This document shows positions 53,781 to 64,000 of a stretch of 64,000 nt of DNA, one piece after another. Source of the stretch: Xanthostigma xanthostigma (Eukaryota > Arthropoda > Insecta > Raphidioptera > Raphidiidae); contig OY754465.1 in assembly GCA_963575645.1 (NCBI GenBank), positions 29,709,501-29,773,500 of the forward strand. Reading direction: 5' to 3'. Position numbers and translations under genes: made by a program. Below the pieces are notes generated by a model, which was not told where the DNA came from, did no database searches, and saw only the letters and a program-made list of their open reading frames with translations. Numbering within the stretch: the first letter of the stretch is position 1; every line of letters begins with the position of its first letter.

Positions 53781-53815
<35 letters not shown>
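53781..53815 (+). repeat. (TTA)n microsatellite tail of the retrotransposon
   Basis: Eleven to twelve TTA/ATT repeats form the 3' end of the element in place of poly(A). The last 'ttat' merges with the satellite's own 'ttataggc', so element end and target cannot be separated by eye. Non-LTR elements of CR1/L2-like groups often end in short tandem repeats rather than poly(A). Confidence 0.9.
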
Positions 53816-53816
<1 letters not shown>

Positions 53817-56800
53817 GGCAAAATTGCTTTATTTTATGAAGGTAAGTCTATTTACACTATAACATTCAGGTTTGGATCATTCTCTCTTAAGAAAATGCAA
53901 ACTGCATATTAACCATTATTTTAACGCATACAAGCAGTTTTTACATGCTTTACGACAATTAGGTGCAAATGAGTCCTTATAGGCAAAATGGCTTTATTTT
54001 ACAAAGGTAAGTCTATTTTCACTATAACATTTAGGTTTGGATCATTCTCTCATAAGAAAATGCGAACTGCATATTAACTATTATTTTAACGCATACAAGC
54101 AGTTTTTACAAGCTTTATGACAATTAGGTGCAAATGAGTCCTTATAAGCAAAATTGCTTTATTTCATGAGGGTAAGTCTATTTACACTATAACATTCAGG
54201 TTTGGATCATTCGCTCATAAGAAAATGCAAACTGCATATTTACTATCATTTTAACGCATACAAGCAGTTTTTGCATGCTTTATGACAATTAGGTGCAAAT
54301 GAGTCTTTATAGGCAAAATTGCTTTATTTCATGAAGGTAAGTCTATTTACACTATAACATTCAGGTTTGGATCATTCTCTCATAAGAAAATGCAAACTGC
54401 ATATTAACCATTATTTTAACGCATACAAGCAGTTTTTACATGCTTTATGACAATTAGGGCCAAATGAGTCCTTATAGGCAAAATTGCTTTATTTTACAAA
54501 GGTAAGTCTATTTACACTATAACATTTAGGTTTGGATCATTCTCTCATAAGAAAATGCAAACTGCATATTAACCATTATTTAAACGCAGACAAGCAGTTT
54601 TTACATGCTTTTCGACAATTAGGTGCAAATAAGTCCTTATAGGCAAAATTGCTTTATTTTACAAAGGTAAGTCTATTTTCACTATAACATTCAGGTTTGG
54701 ATCATTCTCTCATAAGAAAATGCAAACTGAATATTAACTATTATTTAAACGCATGCAAGCAGTTTTTACAAGCTTTATGACAATTAGGTGCAAATGAGTC
54801 CTTATAAGCAAAATTGCTTTATTTCATGAGGGTTAGTCTATTTACACTATAACATTCAGGTTTGGATCATTCTCTCATAAGAAAATGCAAACTGCATATT
54901 TACTATCATTTTAACGCATACAAGCAGTTTTTACATGCTTTACGACAATTAGGTGCAAATGAGTCCTTATAGGCAAAATTGCTTTATTTCATGAGGGTAA
55001 GTCTATTTACACTATAACATTCAGGTTTGGATCATTCGCTCATAAGAAAATGCAAACTGCATATTTACTATCATTTTAACGCATACAAGCAGTTTTTACA
55101 TGCTTTATGACAATTAGGTGCAAATGAGTCTTTATAGGCAAAATTGCTTTATTTCATGAAGGTAAGTCTATTTACACTATAACATTCAGGTTTGGATCAT
55201 TCTCTTATAAGAAAATGCAAACTGCATATTAACCATTATTTTAACGCATACAAGCAATTTTTACATGCTTTATGACAATTAGGGGCAAATGAGTCCTTAT
55301 AGGCAAAATTGCTTTACTTCATAAAGGTAAGTCTATTTACACTATAATATTCAGGTTTGGATCATTCTCTCATAAGAAAATGCAAACTGCATATTAACCA
55401 TTATTTTAACGCTACAAGCAGTTTTTACATGCTTTATGACAATTAGGTGCAAATGAGTCCTTATAGGCAAAATTGCTTTATTTTACAAAGGTAAGTCTAT
55501 TTTCTCTATAACATTCAGGTTTGGATCATTCTCTCATAAGAAAATGCAAACTGAATATTAACTATTATTTTAACGCATACAAGCAGTTTTTACATGCTTT
55601 ATGACAATTAGGGGCAAATGAGTCCTTATAGGCAAAATTGCTTTATTTCATGAAGGTAAGTCTATTTACACTATAACATTCAGGTTTGGATCATTCTCTC
55701 ATAAGAAAATGCAAACTGCATATTTACTATCATTTTAACGCATACAAGCAGTTTTTACATGCTTTATGACATTTAGGTGCAAATGAGTCTTTATAGGCAA
55801 AATTGCTTTATTTCATGAAGGTAAGTCTATTTACACTATAACATTCAGGTTTGGATCATTCTCTCATAAGAAAATGCAAACTGCATATTTACTGTCATTT
55901 TAACGCATACAAGCAGTTTTTACATGCTTTATGACAATTAGGTGCAAATGAGTCTTTATAGGCAAAATTGCTTTATTTCATGAAGGTAAGTCTATTTACA
56001 TTATAATATTCAGGTTTGGATCATTCTCTCATAAGAAAATGCAAACTGCATATTAACCATTATTTTAACGCTACAAGCAGTTTTTACATGCTTTATGACA
56101 ATTAGGGGCAAATGAGTCCTTATAGGCAAAATTGCTTTATTTTATGAAGGTAAGTCTATTTACACTATAACATTCAAGTTTGGATCATTCTCTCTTAAGA
56201 AAATGCAAACTGCATATTAACCATTATTTTAACGCAGACAAGCAGTTTTTACATGCTTCACGACAATTGCGTGCAAATGAGTCCTTATAGGCAAAATTGC
56301 TTTATTTTACAAAGGTAAGTTTATTTACACTATAACATTCAGGTTTGGATCATTCTCTCATAAGAAAATGCAAACTGCATATTAACCATTATTTTAACGC
56401 AGACAAGCAGTTTTTACATACTTTACGACAATTAGGTGCAAATGAGTCTTTATAGGCAAAATTGCTTTATTTCATGAGGGTTAGTCTATTTACACTATAA
56501 CATTCAGGTTTGGATCATTCTCTCATAAGAAAATGCAAACTGAATATTAACTATTATTTAAACGCATGCAAGCAGTTTTTACAAGCTTTATGACAATTAG
56601 GTGCAAATGAGTCCTTATAAGCAAAATTGCTTTATTTCATGAGGGTTAGTCTATTTACACTATAACATTCAGGTTTGGATCATTCTCTCATAAGAAAATG
56701 CAAACTGCATATTTACTATCATTTTAACGCATACAAGCAGTTTTTACATGCTTTACGACAATTAGGTGCAAATGAGTCCTTATAGGCAAAATTGCTTTAT

Positions 56801-57659
56801 TTCATGAGGGTAAGTCTATTTACACTATAACATTCAGGTTTGGATCATTCGCTCATAAGAAAATGCAAACTGCATATTTACTATCATTTTAACGCATACA
56901 AGCAGTTTTTACATGCTTTATGACAATTAGGTGCAAATGAGTCTTTATAGGCAAAATTGCTTTATTTCATGAAGGTAAGTCTATTTACACTATAACATTC
57001 AGGTTTGGATCATTCTCTTATAAGAAAATGCAAACTGCATATTAACCATTATTTTAACGCATACAAGCAATTTTTACATGCTTTATGACAATTAGGGGCA
57101 AATGAGTCCTTATAGGCAAAATTGCTTTACTTCATAAAGGTAAGTCTATTTACACTATAATATTCAGGTTTGGATCATTCTCTCATAAGAAAATGCAAAC
57201 TGCATATTAACCATTATTTTAACGCTACAAGCAGTTTTTACATGCTTTATGACAATTAGGTGCAAATGAGTCCTTATAGGCAAAATTGCTTTATTTTACA
57301 AAGGTAAGTCTATTTTCTCTATAACATTCAGGTTTGGATCATTCTCTCATAAGAAAATGCAAACTGAATATTAACTATTATTTTAACGCATACAAGCAGT
57401 TTTTACATGCTTTATGACAATTAGGGGCAAATGAGTCCTTATAGGCAAAATTGCTTTATTTCATGAAGGTAAGTCTATTTACACTATAACATTCAGGTTT
57501 GGATCATTCTCTCATAAGAAAATGCAAACTGCATATTTACTATCATTTTAACGCATACAAGCAGTTTTTACATGCTTTATGACATTTAGGTGCAAATGAG
57601 TCTTTATAGGCAAAATTGCTTTATTTCATGAAGGTAAGTCTATTTACATTATAATATTC

Positions 57660-60600
57660 AGGTTTGGATCATTCTCTCATAAGAAAATGCAAACTGCATA
57701 TTAACCATTATTTTAACGCTACAAGCAGTTTTTACATGCTTTATGACAATTAGGGGCAAATGAGTCCTTATAGGCAAAATTGCTTTATTTTATGAAGGTA
57801 AGTCTATTTACACTATAACATTCAAGTTTGGATCATTCTCTCTTAAGAAAATGCAAACTGCATATTAACCATTATTTTAACGCAGACAAGCAGTTTTTAC
57901 ATGCTTCACGACAATTGCGTGCAAATGAGTCCTTATAGGCAAAATTGCTTTATTTTACAAAGGTAAGTTTATTTACACTATAACATTCAGGTTTGGATCA
58001 TTCTCTCATAAGAAAATGCAAACTGCATATTAACCATTATTTTAACGCAGACAAGCAGTTTTTACATACTTTACGACAATTAGGTGCAAATGAGTCTTTA
58101 TAGGCAAAATTGCTTTATTTCATGAGGGTTAGTCTATTTACACTATAACATTCAGGTTTGGATCATTCTCTCATAAGAAAATGCAAACTGCATATTTACT
58201 ATCATTTTAACGCAGACAAGCAGTTTTTACATGCTTCACGACAATTGCGTGCAAATGAGTCCTTATAGGCAAAATTGCTTTATTTTACAAAGGTAAGTCT
58301 ATTTACACTATAACATTCAGGTTTGGATCATTCTCTCATAAGAAAATGCAAACTGCATATTAACCATTATTTTAACGCATACAAGCAGTTTTTACATGCT
58401 TTATGACAATTAGGGGCAAATGAGTCCTTATAGGCAATATTGCTTTATTTTATGAAGGTAAGTCTATTTACACTATAACATTCAGGTTTGGATCATTCTC
58501 TCATAAGAAAATGCAAACTGCATATTAACAATTATTTAAACGCAGACAAGCAGTTTTTACATGCTTTACGACAATTAGGTGCAAATGAGTCCTTATAGGC
58601 AAAATTGCTTTATTTCATGAAGGTAAGTCTATTTACACTATAATATTCAGGTTTGGATCATTCTCTCATAAGAAAATGCAAACTGCATATTAACCATTAT
58701 TTTAACGCTACAAGCAGTTTTTACATGCTTTATGAAAATTAGGGGCAAATGAGTCCTTATAGGCAAAATTGCTTTATTTCATGAGGGTAAGTCTATTTAC
58801 ACTATAACATTCAGGTTTGGATCATTCGCTCATAAGAAAATGCAAACTGCATATTTACTATCATTTTAACGCATACAAGCAGTTTTTACATGCTTTATGA
58901 CAATTAGGTGCAAATGAGTCTTTATAGGCAAAATTGCTTTATTTCATGAAGGTAAGTCTATTTACACTATAACATTCAGGTTTGGATCATTCTCTCATAA
59001 GAAAATGCAAACTGCATATTAACCATTATTTTAACGCATACAAGCAATTTTTACATGCTTTATGACAATTAGAGGCAAATGAGTCCTTATAGGCAAAATT
59101 GCTTTATTTCATAAAGGTAAGTCTATTTACACTATAATATTCAGGTTTGGATCATTCTCTCATAAGAAAATGCAAACTGCATATTAACCATTATTTTAAC
59201 GCTACAAGCAGTTTTTACATGCTTTATGACAATTAGGTGCAAATGAGTCCTTATAGGCAAAATTGCTTTATTTTACAAAGGTAAGTCTATTTTCACTATA
59301 ACATTCAGGTTTGGATCATTCTCTCATAAGAAAATGCAAACTGCATATTAACTATTATTTTAACGCATACAAGCAGTTTTTACAAGCTTTATGACAATTA
59401 GGTGCAAATGAGTCCTTATAGGCAAAATTGCTTTATTTCATGAGGGTAAGTCTATTTACACTATAACATTCAGGTTTGGATCATTCGCTCATAAGAAAAT
59501 GCAAACTGCATATTTACTATCATTTTAACGCATACAAGCAGTTTTTACATGCTTTATGACAATTAGGTGCAAATGAGTCTTTATAGGCAAAATTGCTTTA
59601 TTTCATGTAGGTAAGTCTATTTACACTATAACATTCAGGTTTGGATCATTCTCTCATAGGAAAATGCAAACTGCATATTAACCATTATTTTAACGCATAC
59701 AAGCAATTTTAAAATGCTTTATGACAATTAGGGGCAAATGAGTCCTTATAGGCAAAATTGCTTTATTTCATGAAGGTAAGTCTATTTACACTATAATATT
59801 CAGGTTTGGATCATTCTCTCATAAGAAAATGCAAACTGCATATTAACCATTATTTTAACGCTACAAGCAGTTTTTACATGCTTTATGACAATTAGGGGCA
59901 AATGATTCCTTATAGGCAAAATTGCTTTATTTCATGAAGGTAAGTCTATTTACACTATAACATTCAGGTTTGGATCATTCTCTCATAAGAAAATGCAAAC
60001 TGCATATTAACCATTATTTTAACGCAGACAAGCAGTTTTTACATGCTTCACGACAATTGCGTGCAAATGAGTCCTTATAGGCAAAATTGCTTTATTTTAC
60101 AAAGGTAAGTTTATTTACACTATAACATTCAGGTTTGGATCATTCTCTCATAAGAAAATGCAAACTTCATATTAACCATTATTTAAACGCAGACAAGCAG
60201 TTTTTACATGCTTTACGACAATTAGGTGCAAATGAGTCTTTATAGGCAAAATTGCTTTATTTCATGAGGGTAAGTCTATTTACACTATTACATTCAGGTT
60301 TGGATCATTATCTCATAAGAAAATGCAAACTGCATATTAACCATTATTTTAACGCATACAAGCAGTTTTTACATGCTTTATGACAATTAGGGGCAAATGA
60401 GTCCTTATAGGCAAAATTGCTTTATTTCATGAGGGTAAGTCTATTTACACTATAACATTCAGGTTTGGATCATTCGCTCATAAGAAAATGCAAACTGCAT
60501 ATTTACTATCATTTTAACGCATACAAGCAGTTTTTACATGCTTTATGACAATTAGGTGCAAATGAGTCTTTATAGGCAAAATTGCTTTATTTCATGAGGG

Positions 60601-60750
60601 TAAGTCTATTTACACTATAACATTCAGGTTTGGATCATTCTCTCATAAGAAAATGCAAACTGCATATTAACCATTATTTTAACGCAGACAAGCAGTTTTT
60701 ACATGCTTCACGACAATTGCGTGCAAATGAGTCCTTATAGGCAAAATTGC
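57660..60750 (+). repeat. Macro-block 3 of a four-copy family
   Basis: This block aligns with 32830-35920 at a constant 24832-bp offset for 'caagtttgg' (57823), 'aatattg' (58436) and 'aaatgattcc' (59900), and it retains the 'tttactatc' unit (about 58860) that blocks 2 and 4 lack. Past about 60770 it departs from block 1, where 'aagtttattt' is replaced by 'aagtctattt' and the next units belong to another order. Confidence 0.78.
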
Positions 60751-62279
60751 TTTATTTTACAAAGGTAAGTCTATTTACACTATAACATTCAGGTTTGGAT
60801 CATTCTCTCATAAGAAAATGCAAACTGCATATTAACCATTATTTTAACGCATACAAGCAGTTTTTACATGCTTTATGACAATTAGGGCCAAATGAGTCCT
60901 TATAGGCAAAATTGCTTTATTTTACAAAGGTAAGTCTATTTACACTATAACATTTAGGTTTGGATCATTCTCTCATAAGAAAATGCAAACTGCATATTAA
61001 CCATTATTTAAACGCAGACAAGCAGTTTTTACATGCTTTTCGACAATTAGGTGCAAATAAGTCCTTATAGGCAAAATTGCTTTATTTTACAAAGGTAAGT
61101 CTATTTTCACTATAACATTCAGGTTTGGATCATTCTCTCATAAGAAAATGCAAACTGAATATTAACTATTATTTAAACGCATGCAAGCAGTTTTTACAAG
61201 CTTTATGACAATTAGGTGCAAATGAGTCCTTATAAGCAAAATTGCTTTATTTCATGAGGGTTAGTCTATTTACACTATAACATTCAGGTTTGGATCATTC
61301 TCTCATAAGAAAATGCAAACTGCATATTTACTATCATTTTAACGCATACAAGCAGTTTTTACATGCTTTACGACAATTAGGTGCAAATGAGTCCTTATAG
61401 GCAAAATTGCTTTATTTCATGAGGGTAAGTCTATTTACACTATAACATTCAGGTTTGGATCATTCGCTCATAAGAAAATGCAAACTGCATATTTACTATC
61501 ATTTTAACGCATACAAGCAGTTTTTACATGCTTTATGACAATTAGGGGCAAATGAGTCCTTATAGGCAAAATTGCTTTACTTCATAAAGGTAAGTCTATT
61601 TACACTATAATATTCAGGTTTGGATCATTCTCTCATAAGAAAATGCAAACTGCATATTAACCATTATTTTAACGCTACAAGCAGTTTTTACATGCTTTAT
61701 GACAATTAGGTGCAAATGAGTCCTTATAGGCAAAATTGCTTTATTTTACAAAGGTAAGTCTATTTTCTCTATAACATTCAGGTTTGGATCATTCTCTCAT
61801 AAGAAAATGCAAACTGAATATTAACTATTATTTTAACGCATACAAGCAGTTTTTACATGCTTTATGACAATTAGGGGCAAATGAGTCCTTATAGGCAAAA
61901 TTGCTTTATTTCATGAAGGTAAGTCTATTTACACTATAACATTCAGGTTTGGATCATTCTCTCATAAGAAAATGCAAACTGCATATTTACTATCATTTTA
62001 ACGCATACAAGCAGTTTTTACATGCTTTATGACATTTAGGTGCAAATGAGTCTTTATAGGCAAAATTGCTTTATTTCATGAAGGTAAGTCTATTTACACT
62101 ATAACATTCAGGTTTGGATCATTCTATCATAAGAAAATGCAAACTGCATATTTACTATCATTTTAACGCATACAAGCAGTTTTTACATGCTTTATGACAA
62201 TTAGGTGCAAATGAGTCTTTATAGGCAAAATTGCTTTATTTCATGAAGGTAAGTCTATTTACATTATAATATTCAGGTT

Positions 62280-64000
62280 TGGATCATTCTCTCATAAGAA
62301 AATGCAAACTGCATATTAACCATTATTTTAACGCTACAAGCAGTTTTTACATGCTTTATGACAATTAGGGGCAAATGAGTCCTTATAGGCAAAATTGCTT
62401 TATTTTATGAAGGTAAGTCTATTTACACTATAACATTCAAGTTTGGATCATTCTCTCTTAAGAAAATGCAAACTGCATATTAACCATTATTTTAACGCAG
62501 ACAAGCAGTTTTTACATGCTTCACGACAATTGCGTGCAAATGAGTCCTTATAGGCAAAATTGCTTTATTTTACAAAGGTAAGTTTATTTACACTATAACA
62601 TTCAGGTTTGGATCATTCTCTCATAAGAAAATGCAAACTGCATATTAACCATTATTTTAACGCAGACAAGCAGTTTTTACATACTTTACGACAATTAGGT
62701 GCAAATGAGTCTTTATAGGCAAAACTGCTTTATTTCATGAGGGTTAGTCTATTTACACTATAACATTCAGGTTTGGATCATTCTCTCATAAGAAAATGCA
62801 AACTGCATATTTACTATCATTTTAACGCAGACAAGCAGTTTTTACATGCTTCACGACAATTGCGTGCAAATGAGTCCTTATAGGCAAAATTGCTTTATTT
62901 TACAAAGGTAAGTCTATTTACACTATAACATTCAGGTTTGGATCATTCTCTCATAAGAAAATGCAAACTGCATATTAACCATTATTTTAACGCATACAAG
63001 CAGTTTTTACATGCTTTATGACAATTAGGGGCAAATGAGTCCTTATAGGCAATATTGCTTTATTTTATGAAGGTAAGTCTATTTACACTATAACATTCAG
63101 GTTTGGATCATTCTCTCATAAGAAAATGCAAACTGCATATTAACAATTATTTAAACGCAGACAAGCAGTTTTTACATGCTTTACGACAATTAGGTGCAAA
63201 TGAGTCCTTATAGGCAAAATTGCTTTATTTCATGAAGGTAAGTCTATTTACACTATAATATTCAGGTTTGGATCATTCTCTCATAAGAAAATGCAAACTG
63301 CATATTAACCATTATTTTAACGCTACAAGCAGTTTTTACATGCTTTATGAAAATTAGGGGCAAATGAGTCCTTATAGGCAAAATTGCTTTATTTCATGAG
63401 GGTAAGTCTATTTACACTATAACATTCAGGTTTGGATCATTCTCTCATAAGAAAATGCAAACTGCATATTAACCATTATTTTAACGCATACAAGCAATTT
63501 TTACATGCTTTATGACAATTAGAGGCAAATGAGTCCTTATAGGCAAAATTGCTTTATTTCATAAAGGTAAGTCTATTTACACTATAATATTCAGGTTTGG
63601 ATCATTCTCTCATAAGAAAATGCAAACTGCATATTAACCATTATTTTAACGCTACAAGCAGTTTTTACATGCTTTATGACAATTAGGTGCAAATGAGTCC
63701 TTATAGGCAAAATTGCTTTATTTTACAAAGGTAAGTCTATTTTCACTATAACATTCAGGTTTGGATCATTCTCTCATAAGAAAATGCAAACTGCATATTA
63801 ACTATTATTTTAACGCATACAAGCAGTTTTTACAAGCTTTATGACAATTAGGTGCAAATGAGTCCTTATAGGCAAAATTGCTTTATTTCATGAGGGTAAG
63901 TCTATTTACACTATAACATTCAGGTTTGGATCATTCGCTCATAAGAAAATGCAAACTGCATATTTACTATCATTTTAACGCATACAAGCAGTTTTTACAT
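62280..64000 (+). repeat. Macro-block 4 of a four-copy family (cut by window end)
   Basis: This block carries 'caag' at 62438, 'ggcaaaactgc' at about 62722, 'aatatt' at 63051 and 'gaaaattagg' at about 63349, then passes directly to the 'agaggc' unit without the intervening 'tttactatc' unit. The offset to block 2 is 15941 bp throughout. The block continues beyond the window. Confidence 0.75.

Larger units (their letters stand above)
50896..53811 (+). mobile_element. 5'-truncated non-LTR retrotransposon (CR1/jockey-like group)
   Basis: About 2.9 kb of unique sequence splits a satellite unit: the left flank ends 'gagtccttata' and the right flank resumes 'ttataggcaaaa', so no satellite base is lost. 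The element has one long frame with an AP-type endonuclease and a reverse transcriptase, an AATAAA at 53771 and a (TTA)n tail. There are no LTRs. An ORF1, the 5' UTR and the first codons of the endonuclease frame are missing, as expected from incomplete target-primed reverse transcription. TTATA at 50891-50895 and 53812-53816 could be a 5-bp target duplication, but the TTA tail makes this ambiguous. Satellite-block comparison gives a net gain of 2921 bp, which fits 2916 bp plus 5. Clade within the CR1/L2/Rex1/Daphne-like elements is not resolved. Confidence 0.93.
50130..56520 (+). repeat. Duplicated block carrying the long retroelement
   Basis: This is the partner of 43230-46840, sharing 'catatagg', 'gaaaatgaaaactgc', 'aaattacttt', 'aatgcgaactgc', 'aaataagtcc' and 'gcatgcaagc' units in order. 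It lacks the short minus-strand insertion, so its satellite reads through 'ttacattataatattcagg' at about 50275-50290, but it is split by the 2.9-kb element. After about 56520 the copies diverge into different unit types. Confidence 0.85.
53812..64000 (+). repeat. 165-bp satellite array, right domain
   Basis: Satellite resumes in register with the left flank of the retrotransposon and continues head to tail to the window end. It holds an 11-monomer duplication (the 'gcatgcaagc' units at 54751 and 56564 are 1813 bp apart) in which the second copy has lost one 'tttactatc' monomer (the next marker, 'caagtttgg' at 56175 and 57823, is 1648 bp apart), then macro-blocks 3 and 4. No gene or further insertion is visible. 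Confidence 0.96.

Noticed and set aside
50896..53811. LTR retrotransposon or retrovirus-like element
   Set aside because: There are no terminal repeats, protease, RNase H/integrase core or primer-binding site. The AP-type endonuclease, RT motif pattern and simple-repeat tail are those of a non-LTR element.

Overview
The window is almost entirely one tandem satellite. An A+T-rich unit of 165 bp (52 G+C in a typical copy, about 31.5%) is repeated head to tail, always in the same orientation, for the full 64 kb. I estimate about 370 copies. No conventional host gene, rRNA, tRNA or CRISPR array is visible. The satellite and the inserted retroelements point to a eukaryotic, probably insect or other arthropod, heterochromatic region (centromeric or pericentromeric, or a sex chromosome). 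The host assignment is inference; I do not recognise the satellite family.

Layout: 1-20091 is the left satellite domain. 20092-20981 is a short, decayed patch of the same satellite with an irregular junction. 20982-43380 is satellite. 43381-43531 is a 151-bp insertion on the minus strand: the 3' end of a retroelement with a (TAA)n tail and a strong hairpin. 43532-50895 is satellite. 50896-53811 is a 5'-truncated non-LTR retrotransposon on the plus strand, with one long uninterrupted endonuclease/reverse transcriptase frame and a (TTA)n tail. 53812-64000 is satellite again, resuming at the base where it was interrupted.

The satellite has several levels of order. Monomers fall into recognisable types marked by linked variants: for example 'gaggg...ttcgct' units are nearly always followed by 'tttactatc' units, and a 164-bp type lacks one base in 'acgctacaag'. 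These types are arranged in higher-order units of 4, 6, 8 and 10-13 monomers. The larger units were copied as blocks of about 1-4.5 kb, identifiable by private variants at constant offsets (988, 1652, 1813, 1978, 6922, 13340/13506, about 17849/18014 and 24832 bp). Both retroelement insertions lie in one copy of a duplicated block whose other copy keeps the empty site, so both insertions are younger than that duplication.

I found no evidence for a new enzymatic or defence system. The most interesting content is the record of satellite turnover: paired empty and filled sites, an interleaved pattern of block relationships, two retroelements using the same TTATA target motif, and a decayed island inside an otherwise homogenised array.
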